A DNA stretch of 64,000 bases. It comes from Mytilisepta virgata. Taxonomy: Eukaryota; Mollusca; Bivalvia; Mytilida; Mytilidae. A program made the position numbers and the translations under genes. Under the pieces are notes generated by a model. The model was not told the origin of the DNA. It made no database searches and worked only from the letters and a program-made list of their open reading frames with translations. Every line of letters starts with the position of its first letter. Within the stretch, counting starts at the first letter, position 1. The DNA is taken from contig CM051519.1 in assembly GCA_028015205.1 (NCBI GenBank), forward strand, positions 46,914,979-46,978,978, given 5' to 3'. Positions 22,801-34,745 of this stretch are shown one piece after another.

Positions 22801-24335
22801 TTTTTAGCTTACCTGACCCAAAGGGTCATGTGAGTTTTGTTATCACTTAGTGTCCGTCGTCCGTCGTCCACAAACCACATTTTAATCTTCTCCTCAGAAA
22901 CCACTGGGCCAATTGGGACCACACTTTGGTGGAATGGTCCTTGAAAATTATGTCCGGGGTCCCTAACCTTCGACCAAGATGGCGGCCAATCTAAAAATAT
23001 ACCTAGAGGCTCTCAAGAGCCTGTGTCGCTCACCTGTATCTACTGTGGTTTTTGAAATCATGTAAAATAAGGTTAAAATCATAATGAAAAGCATTAATAA
23101 ATTGCTTTGCTGAGCGCAGCTGGATACGACGGCAGAGGTCCAACCCTGAACAGTTGGGGCAAAAGTGGACACAATATTCGCGCTTGATACAGGTCTGAAT
23201 TTGGATTGTAATTAAATACTTGACACATAATAGGGTTCTGACACAGAATAACTGTAGTCAAAGAACTTAGAATTGGTCATATGATTTGAATTTTTTTCAA
23301 TTTTTTGCTTTTTGTGCAATACAATATGCTGTTGCGAATTGATCCCCCCCCCAAAAAAAATAAAATAAAATAAAATTTTACCCTTTTTTGCTTTTGTGCA
23401 ATACACTATGCTGTTGCATATTGACACCCCCCCCCCCCCCCAAAAAAAAATTATTGTATCCCCCCCCCTTTTTTGGCAAAGACAAATATCTGAAGAAACT
23501 TTCTTTTTAATTTCTGAAATCTGAAATGAGACAAAATGTGCCCCCCCCCTACAATTTCTTATTTAACCCCCTAATTTTTTTTCATTCCTACTCCCCCCCC
23601 CCCCTTTCCCTTTTTCCAAAAAGAAAATTCTTTCCCTCGAGATATGATCATATTCGAATTTCTCATGGAGTTTGCAAACATTATTACCCATTTAAATACA
23701 TCATAGAAGTCTTAAAATAGAAAATGACATATGGCTAAAATTAATATTAATTAATAGTAACTTCTAAAAATAAATTGACAGCTATAAATCACCCCAAGAC
23801 AATCTACATTTATTTATACATAATTTACAAGCAGTGTAAGGGAGGTAATCGAATCATACACAACATTTTACTTTAAATGTGTTTGGATTACCTCCCTTAC
23901 ACTATGATAATGACCAAAAACTGCAAAATTTACTAAAATTTACCAATTCAGGGACAGCAACCCAACAACGGATTGTCTGATTCGTCTGAAATTTTCAGGG
24001 CAGATAGATCTTAACCTGATGAACATTTTTACCTCTGTCAAATTTACTCCAAATACTTTAATTTCAGAGGTACAAGCCAAAAACTGCATTTACCCCCTAA
24101 GTTCTATTTTTAGCCATGAAGGCCATGTTGATTGGCAGGCGGGGTGGTCGGACACATTTTTTAAACTAGATACCCAATGATGATTGTGGCCTAGTTTGGT
24201 TACATTTGGCCCAGTAGTTTCAGAGGAGAAGATTTTTGTAAAAGTTAACAGACGACGACGACGACCGACGACGGACGACGGACGCCAAGTGATGAGAAAA
24301 GCTCACTTGACCTTTCAGGTCAGGTGAGCTAAAAA
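22801..24335. mobile_element. 1.5 kb element with about 70-bp terminal inverted repeats
   Basis: The left end (22801-22870) reads TTTTTAGCTTACCTGACCC followed by GTCCGTCGTCCGTCGTCC. The right end (24267-24335) is its inverted counterpart, GACGACGGACGACGGACGCC to CAGGTGAGCTAAAAA. No transposase is present. Nested inside are a second element beginning TAGAGGCTCTCAAGAGCCTG near 22994 (shared with 3.24 kb), several poly-C/poly-A runs (23343-23600) and a small hairpin at 23833-23903. I classify it as a non-autonomous TIR element. Confidence 0.75.
23833..23903. repeat. Mini foldback with 18-bp perfect arms
   Basis: AGTGTAAGGGAGGTAATC (23833-23850) and its exact reverse complement (23886-23903) flank 35 bases. 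The GGGAGGTAA core recurs at the foldback arms near 41265 and at 44055. Confidence 0.85.
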
Positions 24336-24369
24336 GGGGAATCCAAATTTTAAAAATCTCCCTTGAAGC

Positions 24370-25010
24370 TAAGTATGCCAATCTCACCTAAACTTTGCTG
24401 AAATGATCCTTGGGTAGTCTCCTTCCAAAATTGCGTTCGAGGTTCCCGACATCTGACCAAGATGGAAATTCCCATAAAAATCTTCTTGTCTGAATCTACT
24501 TGCCCAATTACAACCAAACTGGTGGAACGGTCATAAGGGGGTCCTCTTTCAAAATTGTGTCTGATGGCTCCACCCTCCGACAAAGATGGCCGCCACAGCC
24601 GAACATAGTTTAACATAGGACCCTATGGGAAATTTCGTTAAAAAATCTTCTTGTCTGAAAATACTGAGCCAATTGGAACTGGACTTGACAGTTATGGTTC
24701 GTAGATGGTCGTCTGTCAGAAATATGTCCTATGACCTAGAATGTCAACCAAGATGGCCGCCACAGCTGAACATAACATTGGACCATATGGAAAATTTATT
24801 AAAAAATCTTCTTGTCTGGAACTACCGAGAGGTTGGAACCAAACTTAGCAGCAATGGACCTTAGATGGTCCTCTTTCAGAATTGTGTCCGTTGACTCAAA
24901 CTACCAAGATGGCCACCACAGCCGTATTTTTAACCCTGTGGTAACTGGTCGCTATATGTAATATGCAATGCACTATCAGGTGAGCAATAAGGCTCCTTGG
25001 ATCCTCTGGT
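24370..25010. repeat. Four-unit repeat carrying AAGATGGCCGCC words
   Basis: Units of about 125-167 bp each end near an AAGATGG word (24461, 24585, 24752, 24908) and share AAAAATCTTCTTGTCTG. Two carry AAGATGGCCGCCACAG, which resembles the YY1 consensus. A matching AAGATGGCGGCC lies at 22977 in the preceding element. The right end at about 24975 (CAGGTGAGCAATAAGG) matches the edge style of that element. Confidence 0.65.
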
Positions 25011-25019
25011 TCAATTATC

Positions 25020-25500
25020 GTTTTATTTCTATACGGCATTGTCATACACCATATACAGATGCGCACTAAGGTTTTAGAATTTTTATTTTCTAAAATGTGG
25101 GCCCACAGGGGTCGAATTTTGAAAAAAAACTATCAATTTAAGATTCACTGTGATGTAAAGTCGTCTTTTTTTTCAATTTATGCATTTAATTTCTATGCAC
25201 TATTGTCAAACACCATATGCAAATGTGCAATAAGGTTATAGAACTTTAATTTTCAAAAGTTGGGGTCAACAGTTGTCGAAATTTTCAATTTTCAATTGTG
25301 ACTAAGTTTTCTTTCATTTTGCTTATATATAGTATTGTCCTACACTATATGTAGTTGCACAATATGTATTAAGAATATTGATTTTTAAACAGAGGGCTCA
25401 CTCAGGTCAAATTCAAAAATTTTCAGTTTAAGCTTGTGAACTATGTTTTTTTCATTTTTCTTTAGGTTTATTGATTTAATTTCTTTATTATAGAATGATT
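25020..25500. repeat. Right part of the split tandem repeat, three units
   Basis: Units near 25060, 25220 and 25350 share a GCACTAAGGTTTTAGAA-type opening and a GTCGAAWTTT word at about 130-160 bp spacing. They continue the unit at 22690-22800. Confidence 0.6.
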
Positions 25501-28433
25501 GCATACTATTTTAGGATTGGAATAAAGTTTTATATTTTTTACTAATATTTACAGTGGGTGCGGTGATCATTATTGTGATTTTTTTATATTAACAGAGTTA
25601 CTTTGTTGTAACCTCTGAAATCATGGTATTTGTTAATAGCCATATATGTGTAAATCTGGATTTTTACGCTTCTCACCTGTTGGCAGAAATTTAAAATATC
25701 TTTTATTTGATTCTCACATTATAAATATCCTATAAAAATTAGGCATGTTTAAGAAAAAATTCACCATATATGCCACATTCTGTACATAATTATAAATGTA
25801 GACTGAAAAATGCCATTTATTTCTGTTTCCATGGGGTAACAAACATGTATATAGTTCCCAAAATAGTCTGGTGACCCATATATTTCTGTTTATTATTTGA
25901 AAGCACATTGTTTGGACTATCATATGTCAAACTTTAAAAAAAAATTCATTGAACCAATTTTTTGGAAATTAAAGGAAAACAGAAATTTTTACAGAAATCT
26001 TCGTTTTTTGTGTGTTTCTATGGTGAATGCATTAGGTCAGAAATTAATAGATATGCTTACCAATGCCATTATTTGTGTTCTATTTACTTTTTAAACTGTA
26101 TGTATGTGATAACGGCAGAACAAACTTTCATTTTACTTTCAAAGGCTCTAAAAAATATCCATAATTATTACTTCGGGTATGTATTTTTTAATACAATGGA
26201 AGTTCCAACTTTGGATACCATTACCATGGAAACGAACCTGGTAATATGCTATTTTTTTATCAACTTTTAAAAGAGGTCAGTGCAAAGTATGTTTATGCAA
26301 AATTTTAGAAAAATTCATTGAGTAGAAAAAAAGCTATATCTATAGGCATCCACCTTAAAAGAAAAACACTTTTAATATATGACAGGAATACAGGGATTTC
26401 AATAGCGTAAATGTTTCATAGACGGTCATGACGGTCATGACGGTAATGTATAATGTGTGCTTTTAAGAAAAAAATCTTTTTGTGCAAATTTGTAAAAAAT
26501 AATACAATGTATGGTAATAAAAAATGTTTGGGTCCCATGTGCTTTAAGAATGAGAAAATAGATGTACCATGAAATAGAGTAACCAAAACGTGTTTGTCCC
26601 CTGGCATTTTGCACAGATCCATGATAAATTTTTCCTGGTCCCTAAATCCATATCGGCTCGATATCTGTGATGCAAGCATGCACATTTCATTATTAAATGA
26701 TTATGTAATCATCAAACTTTACCTCCGAAAATATAAGTATTGCTTTTTCTTGGTTAACAAGGTATATTTCTCTCCATTAACATTCACATATATTTTTTCT
26801 ATTGTGTGAACAATGTTTCTTAAATGACCCTTCTTCTTCGAGGAATGTCAGGCTATAATGCAGACGTCCGATCGCAGACCATAGTGGGTAACGTGAATGA
26901 AGAATACCAACCATCCTGCCTGCTAATGGCCGCTACAGAAGGTTACATTTTTCGTTCCTACACAACTCTCCATATTTTCAGTTTTTTGACTTTCGTGTCC
27001 CCTTCTACTCCAATTACAGCCCCCCCCCCCCCCCCCCCATTTTTTATTACATTGGTATTATTTTACTGGTTCTCATTTTCAAAAATATACATGTAATATT
27101 TTCCTATGGACATGGTTAAACAATTAACAGTCAATCAGTTTCTTATTTTCTCTAACTGAAGCCACATTTCCAAGTATGTATGATAACAATGGTATTCATT
27201 GGATAATTTACAATATCCCAGCAACATGTTCAAATTCCTCGGTGAATTTTGATGTACTGAGTCAAATAATAGGTTGGATGAAATGAAAGTTGACATGTAT
27301 TATTTGTCGATTTGTTAAGAACTCTGTACTGGAAAAGTTCAAAATGAGCTATACAAATTTAGAGAATTTCCAGTATTTTTCAATACGACTCAATATGTAA
27401 ATTACAGAAACCCTTCTCTATCTTTTATTATTGTTTATAGAATTTAAGATCTTGTTAGTTTCTTCGGAGAAAATAAAAGTATGAAAAGTTTGTGGCAACT
27501 CTACTATCAGGTTCCAGTTCCATTGCATGGCCATACCGTTTGGGAGAAAATATTTTCGAAATTCTCCCCAAACGACCAAAACGTTAAAAATTTTGCAATA
27601 TAATTCAGTTCATTTTGTTTCAAGGGTTCCACATATATAATTGTTAGCTTTTTTTAAATTAACGGTTGACAGGAGTATTTGATAATTGCAAAAGCTTACA
27701 TTGTACACATTCGGCTATAAGGGAGCCCAGAATACTATCCCGGTACTTTCGAATATGTTGTGGATGATCTTTTGTGCAAAACAGTTAGGTAACTGCATAT
27801 ATAATCAATTATCGCTCTTTAACTCTATTTTACTCTTTTACAAAAAAATATTTTCCTTATTTTCCGTCCAAATGATGTGGAAGCACGTTGCTGTTCGTCG
27901 AGGAAGTCTTTACAATTTTGAATGCCCCTTAAGTGTGCTGTATTCACAGTACACGAGTTATTAACATAATACTAGTATATTCTGTGGCCGTTTGACAGTT
28001 CATGTTACAGATATCACCTATGTCATGGTCAGTGAAAGTTAACAAATGTAAAAGACTGGAAAAGATTAACCTTTTTCCTGCAGTATTCATCAAACAGGTT
28101 TTACGCTTTTTGAATTAAAATGAAAAATATGTAATCCAATCCATTTATTTTTGCAGTTTGATGAGAATTTAATATTCTTTCCTTTTTTTAATGTTCAATG
28201 TTTTTTTAGTTTTTTGTTTAGTTTTTATTTAATTTATTTTCATTTTTATTGATTTTTTTTTACGCTAGTTAAAAATTTCATTTATTTGCGGACTCAAATT
28301 ATTTGTTTTGTTGCACCCACGAATGAAATTGTAAAACTGTATCAAATTTACAATACTGGAATCCATGTACAGTATTGAAATCAAGTTTCGATCACTGTAG
28401 ACAATGGAAGATAATATCAACAATGATGTTAAC
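25501..28433. other. Intergenic, no gene recognised
   Basis: AT-rich sequence with a triple GACGGTCAT repeat at about 26420-26445 and a poly-C run at about 27020-27038. No supported exon. Confidence 0.5.
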
Positions 28434-28445
28434 AACAGTATGTGA

Positions 28446-28701
28446 GGGCCTCGGTGGCCGATTGGTCTAGGTAGTTCGTCATGACTACTAATGATCACTA
28501 GCCTCTCAACACTTAGGTTGTGAGTTCGATTCTCACCTGTGGTGGGATGTGTTCGACTCCGATCTAAATTGCCAATTTTCCTACCGAAGGTCGGTGGTTC
28601 TCTCCAGGTACTCCGGCTTCCTCCACCAATGAAAACTGACCCCCGCGAAATAGCCAAATATGCTGAAAACGGCGTAAAACCCCAATTAAACAAACAAAGA
28701 A
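28446..28701 (+). mobile_element. tRNA-derived SINE with 12-bp target duplication
   Basis: The head resembles a tRNA: an A-box-like TGGCCGATTGG (28455-28465) and a B-box-like GAGTTCGATTC (about 28523-28532). A conserved body follows (TAAATTGCCAATTTTCCTAC, TACTCCGGCTTCCTCCACC), then the tail AAACCCCAATTAAACAAAC. AACAGTATGTGA occurs at 28434-28445 and again at 28702-28713, a perfect 12-bp target-site duplication that proves retrotransposition of this copy. It is a Pol III type element mobilised by a partner LINE. Tail and body resemble bivalve SINEs such as RUDI, but that name is unverified. Confidence 0.88.
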
Positions 28702-28713
28702 AACAGTATGTGA

Positions 28714-29925
28714 TGGCTTGTATACATGTAACATGTTTAAAAACCGAGACTATTATATTGACAGATGATTGTATCACCCATGAGTTGAAATAATTATAGT
28801 GGTACTAATGTTGAAATTCGAATACCTAAAGATCTAATATGGCGTGCTACTTTCCCTTTGGAAATACAGATGTATTAAAATTTCTGATCTATTATGGGTT
28901 GCGCGCGCCTGACGTCATAGTCAAAATTACAAACCCATTCTTTTGAATCTCACCAGAGGAAATGTCAGAACGGGGAAATACTACAATTTTTTTGACTTTT
29001 TTGGGCTCCAACGTACAATAAAATGACCGTAACATTAAAGGCCATGCAGTACCACTTCGTTTACGTCGTCATATTAGAATCGAAATAATTCATGGGAGCC
29101 ATATATTCGTATTAGATTTTAATATGGGCAACATAATTTGTTTAAATTTTACACCTCGCTAATGCTCTGGATAAAATTTTGCTCAAATAATGTTACCCAT
29201 ATTAAAATCTCCAATTACCGAACAACACATTAATGCGTGTAGGGCATGAGTGAGTTATTAATGTTTTTCGGTCGAGAGTTGTATATTTTTGGTATAAGAA
29301 TTTCGAGACTAGTTATTCTGTTGATTACATTGACATATTCCATGCATTCAAGATTTAGCGTGAAAATACAAGGGATTATGTTTTTACGTGACTACGGTCG
29401 ACCTTTGTGTAGTAACTCCGTTGGCACTTCCTAGAGTAAAATATGACTTGAGATTTCACTGGGTGAATTATCGAATTTGATTTCACTCGGAAATCCCGGT
29501 ATTTCACCACACTCAATGCAATGATATTTGCCTTGACAGAAAGTCAATATCTCTATGTTAAGAAGAAAACTTTGACAATTTGGCAGTGAACTAAACAAGA
29601 TATCACTTTGAACCAAATATTTTTGATATCGTTTTGATAACTTTCCTATCTATACTGTTATATAATATAGAGTCTAGGTTTCAAGCGTATCTGATGACAT
29701 TTAATCCAAGGAGCAATGAGCAATTCTCAAACTTTAGTGCTCATGTACGAGTTAATATCACATACATGTCTAAAATAATTTAGGAGAAGTGAGTATAGTA
29801 CATATCGTGATTCAATCTGGTGAAAAAAACAGACCACGTAAAACACTACACATACTCTAATTTATCATAATATAATGTAAACAAACAAGATGAGATCACT
29901 TTCTTTCTTTCATATTACAACAGAC
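28714..29925. other. Intergenic / gene A 3' flank
   Basis: No gene is seen. The 3' UTR of the minus-strand SOUL gene should lie just below 29926, but a canonical polyadenylation signal was not evident. Confidence 0.45.
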
Positions 29926-32276
29926 TCATAGCTGTGGCTTCGGTTCACCAGAACTTGCATAGAACCAAACTTCATTGTGGGGATGTCCGCTGTGGAAAGG
30001 CGCTTTATATTCAGCTGTGAAGAAAAATGTCGGGTAGTACTTTGATGTATCGTTAATGGCGGTGCTTAATTCCTTTGCTTGTTTCACCCATTCAGCAACT
30101 GTAGACACTTTCGAATGAATTTGCCTGAAATATGATATTTTATTGCAGCAAATCAATGTTTTTGTATACAAATTTTTTTATTCAGTGATGTCTATTTTTG
30201 ACATTTTTTAATTTGAAGAGTATAATTTTCCTATTACGTGGCCCATGAATTCCAGAAACTGTCGCCAACTAGTACATATAGTAGCATTACTAAAATTATA
30301 TGCATTTTAATTTAAAAATAGTCATGTTGTAGATGTTAGTCTTCCAACTTCTCTTTATCTGACATAATAAATTTGTGACGTCATAACCGACACTAAAATA
30401 ATGAAGTGTGCTCTGAAAAAACTACTGCCCTTGGAGAAAAAATTGATGAAAATGGGCGTTCTTAATTGAAGCCCAAAAAATACAGTAATAATTTTTATTG
30501 ACATTTTTAGCAACGTTTGCGATTTTCCCTAAATACGGACTTAGTGGATTATGCCGGACACACAAAAGTTATAATTTACCTTTAATTAGATGTGGTTACG
30601 TATAAACTTGTTGGATAAGGTTTTCAGTTTTGCTGGTCACGTATGGACATGATTAGATTAAACTGCAGACAGGGAGTTTATGCGAAAAATAAACAAAATC
30701 TCTTAAGAACTTAAAAGCGTTTAGTGGTGAGTTTATCTAGAGAAAATAAAACTGTATTAAGTATTACCTGGCATACATGTACTTTGGTGGAACCTCTTTA
30801 ACTGCAATGCTTTGATCGTTTGGTTGCGGAGCTTTCCCGGCCGATTGGGCAATAAGGAAAAACATCGTGAAATTCTGTGCCACATTTTGGCCTGTTGTTG
30901 GAAACATCATTGTTACAACCGGAACTGACATAGGAATTGTTTTACCTAAAAACGGAAATAATACATAGAATACAAAAATTCACTTACTATAAATTTTAGA
31001 ACAAAATATTTTCGAATGACTGATAATTCTGAACTCCTCTAACACCTGTTGACAGTGTAGACAAGTGACACTCCTGAATTTATTTTAAAAGAGCAATATC
31101 TGCAAGGTAAACGAAAACAAGATTTAGCACACCACAAACTGAAAACTTGGTTCACTAAAGGCAGAATTATGGTACAACCGGGAAAATGAGCTCTTTGAAA
31201 AATTACTCTCATACATATGAAACATTCATTCCGTATTGAACTTATGCAAATGTGTTTGTTTATTCAATATCGAAAATTACAAAACATTTTTATTAATTAG
31301 AGGTAGAGAATAGATGTAAAATCAATATGAAGAATTCATTTACAATATACAGCTCATTCTTACCATCTTTGTTGTTTTTGTTGAGATAATCTCTCAGTTT
31401 GTTATATGTCGTCTGCGAGGCCTGTTCATAGTTGCCAGCAGCAGAAGTCGTTGTCCAAGTTGCGGTGGAATAGTGACGCTTTTCATATCCCTGTCAAAGT
31501 TTTCATAATCGTAATATTTAGAATTAGGACAAAGCTGAGCATTTTACATATTTCAAAAAAAAATATGATGTTAAAATGACATTATTTCACAGAGGATCAT
31601 TGTGTTGATTAATAGTTGTGTTATGACCATAAATCGTTTCATTTGAATAGAACAAATAGTGCAGGCGAGTGCTGAGAACTATACACTTTAAGTTGAATAG
31701 GATCGGTCATAACTATAGGCATGATTTAGTTTTTCTGTCGACTTATGAAACACAGCTGAAAGACACAAAAGTCTTTTTATAGGCGTTCATACTGACAGTG
31801 CAATAGTTCTGTGCTTTATTATTACAAGTATGATTCTATTTATAGTTTCTGCCATGATGGTGCCTTATTTTATTTTACTAGTTTTTTTATTCGCTTGCTG
31901 CAATACTGTTCTCACGAATTTGCCTCATCTCTGGATGTTGGGTCTTGTGGACCTACCCCACTGTCTTTTCGCTTTAAAATTCTTTTGCCGATATTTCTAA
32001 CATTCTCATTTAAATGAAACTTAAAAATATAACTTTTTATAATAAGATATTCTAATGCTAATGTGCCGCCAGTAAGCTCAATTTACAACTATCAAATCCA
32101 CACTCGATGCAGGCAAATATTTAAATACAATATCTCCTAATGAATAGACTCACGTTTCCTTTTTCAACTACTGTATACTCCGGACATTCGTAACTGCCAC
32201 AGAACGCTGGTTTTTGCCATGCTGACTCCACGAACAATAATGATGCAAGTAAAGTTATTACTACTAGTGGTTTCAT
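29926..32276 (-). CDS. SOUL/HEBP2-type heme-binding protein, secreted (gene A)
   Basis: Four coding exons on the minus strand: 32276-32154, 31490-31364, 30945-30768 and 30124-29926 (stop included). Together they give 627 nt, 208 aa, close to the family's usual ~200. All junctions are GT/AG with phases 0, 1 and 2. Residues 1-19 form a signal peptide (KPLVVITLLASLLFVESA). C26 and C31 lie in F-C-x4-C-P-E-Y. The SOUL core follows: GYEKRHYSTATWTTT, a PMSVPV segment where relatives have MTAPV, an N-F-T sequon, then NDTSKYYPTFFFTAEY and HNEVWF near the C-terminus. The family binds heme or other tetrapyrroles through hydrophobic contacts. Secretion and a possible C26-C31 disulfide are inferred. The MTAPV change may alter the pocket. 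Paralogous to genes B and C. Confidence 0.9.
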
Positions 32277-32316
32277 TTAGTACAGAAATCTACAATTCGA
32301 ATTCAATATGATGTAA

Positions 32317-32330
32317 AGGCTTATAAAGCT
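32317..32330 (-). promoter_or_regulatory. Putative TATA box of gene A
   Basis: On the minus strand AGCTTTATAAGCC lies about 45-50 bases upstream of the start codon at 32276, a suitable distance for a short 5' UTR. No further control site was recognised. Confidence 0.4.
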
Positions 32331-32879
32331 GAAAATATACTTGCAGTATAACGTGAGGATAAACTGACATGTTTATTCCCTTTTCTGGAAGTGTCCAAAA
32401 ACTCGAGTTTTTAAGGATCCTACCTGATAAGGGTAAATCTAGAAAATCCGTACTAACGTGCTTAATTGTACCTGTTCACAGAAGACAATAAACAACATCT
32501 CTGCGTCTTAAAAAAATATACATGCGAAGTGAACAAAGACAAATAAAAACAACTCTGGGTTAGGAATGTCTGAATTGTTTAATGTCTCCTTACCTATCCT
32601 GATACTCTGTTGTATTATTTATTATGAAGAAATCACACAAAGAATTGAAGTGTATTAACAACAAAGTGCTTGCTTTAATATAAAATTATGTTGTGTTTCA
32701 ACTTGTTTGAATTGATTCTGCTGCTAGAAGACGGTTACATAATGATCCAAATTATTCGCACAGTAGTCGTTGCTTCCACATAGATTTATTAGTACATTTT
32801 TAGTATTGGTAGGGATCTGCAATTCAACAATTTAGCAAATTAATTCAGTCTTGGTATAAAGGTTGAGCGTCTGTTGTTC

Positions 32880-33990
32880 ACCACTGAAGACAACATGTTG
32901 ACTACCCCCACCCCCCGAGGTAAAGTCAATCTGTGGTCTCATTGACACTTGCTGATAATGTTAACACAAAAAAAAACGACAAAGGAAAATTTAACGAACA
33001 ACACAAAAATCCATATAGTACAAACAGAAACAAGCAGCACGAAACTCGCCAAAAACCGGGGGTTAAGTCAGGTGCTCCGGAAGGGTGAGCAGTTCCTGCT
33101 TCTTGCAAGACACCCGTGCTGCTCGTTGAATGTCATGTCCGTTGAAGGATGAAGAACGTCTATGACAGATGGGGGTCTTTTGTCATGTTGATAACTGACA
33201 CTCCACGCTCAATCAGATCATGGTGACGACCGTAGAATTTTCGTAGGTAGCCACCAAATCGAGGGTTATTTAGTGATAAAACATTATCTATATAGCGGAA
33301 GCTCAAATTAAGAGACTGGGCTAACTTGCGTTCTTTTTTTCTGTACTAACATTTGGATGAAGACTGCATCATATGAATGGAGAATAAGATCAGCAAGCAG
33401 AAGTGCACAATTGGTGCCCATCGGATTGCCTATTGTCTGTTGAAACTCTATAGTCCACAAAACTGGACAAATATATTGTCAAGCAAAAAATCCAACATAG
33501 TGATGATTTCATCGTCGGTGTATTTGTTGTTCGCGCTTGAGTTGCTTTAAACAAAGTATGTCTTATCTCTGCCTATAACGAGGTACTGATACATGCGTTT
33601 CCCACTATTCTTAAAAAAAGCAGCGATGAATTAAAATGTTCAGTCTTTCTTTTAGCTTCGGATGTGGAATGGTAGTATAGAGGGTAGAGAAATCAAAGGT
33701 TTTAATGCTGTAACACGAAGAAAGATATCTTTATGTAAGATTCTTTGCAATATCTTTCGAGTTTTCCAATATCTACATCTGATTAATGCCATTCTTGGCA
33801 TAGCAAGTGTCACAATAATTTTGGACGCCTATTTTCACAGCTGTCAAGATGGAAGTAAACAGCTTAGAAAGCGGTTTAGTAGTACACTTGGCAGACCCTG
33901 CGATGAAACGCTCTTTGTAATTTGACTTGGCTTTGACCTAAAAGTTTTACTTAAACACTGGAAAACTTTGACGTAAAAGGCCATTGCACT
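32880..33990 (-). pseudogene. Penelope-like reverse transcriptase remnant
   Basis: Reading the minus strand, TFDFSTLYTTIPH (about 33712-33655), GNPMGTNCALLLADL (about 33430-33390) and YIDNVLSLNN (about 33300-33265) are RT motifs of the type seen in Penelope-like elements. The catalytic YIDD-type motif reads YIDN. Just after it the sequence jumps to LRKFYGRHHDLIERG, so the interior of the C-terminal part is deleted. Numerous stops interrupt the frames. A tail with GCAGGAACTGCTCACCC follows and recurs at 37.2, 51.0 and 56.15 kb. Assignment to Penelope-like rather than another RT class is from motif memory only. Confidence 0.65.
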
Positions 33991-34439
33991 ATTACTTATA
34001 TTTATGATATTATAGACAACAAGGAGGTTGTACCTACAAGTTAACACTTGGGGAAACACAATAAATCCCGAAATGACTTATTAAAAGTTCAATTGTAGAC
34101 TACAAATTATCAAACAGTTTTTTTACAACCAGAAAACAATAATTACATAATATTTCTAAATATATATAGACTGACCTAGGGACAGAAGTATTGTATGAGA
34201 CAATAATGTCAAAGTCATTTTCAATTTTACTACTTCTTTTATTAAACAAAGTAAGTTAGAGGTTGTGACTTTTCTCGGAACAAGGCTAGCAGTGTTAATC
34301 TCTCTGTAAGCATTGCTCATTTAAGAATGTCTTATAGAAAAAATCAAGATGAAGAACAGCAATACAGGCGTTGTTCACTACTTTATTTATGATCCGGTGT
34401 TGCGTTTTTAAGAACCTCATGAACCACATGCACATCGAT

Positions 34440-34745
34440 CTTTTGTCTTAAAAATGGAACCGCCTCGGTAATGTCGTGGTAGCGTGCTCGGCCGGGTCAA
34501 ATCAAAGAGTTTAAAATTGGCTCCTTTTGCCCCAAGCAAGCGCATTTAACAGTAGGAACATAGACTCGTTGTCTAGGCGTCAGAGTAATGTGTCCGGGTG
34601 GGATGACATAACTCCTGCGGACTGTTGCCTAGCGAGCTAGCATGTTAAAAATCGTATCGCTCCAGTACAAAGTAGGGATTATATTTATTCATATCACATC
34701 AACATGTTCCCGTTCTGATGGGCGCGTAATAATTGCATGACCTTC
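34440..34745 (+). repeat. Possible second SINE type
   Basis: AATGTCGTGGTAGCGTGCTC followed by CGGGTCAAATC resembles tRNA promoter boxes. The following 250 bp (GTCAGAGTAATGTGTCCGGG, GACTGTTGCCTAGCGAGCTA) look like a GC-richer SINE body against the AT-rich background. No target duplication was identified. Confidence 0.35.

Noticed and set aside
28446..28540. A functional tRNA gene
   Set aside because: A- and B-box-like words are present, but the cloverleaf is not evident and the sequence continues into a SINE body with a target duplication.
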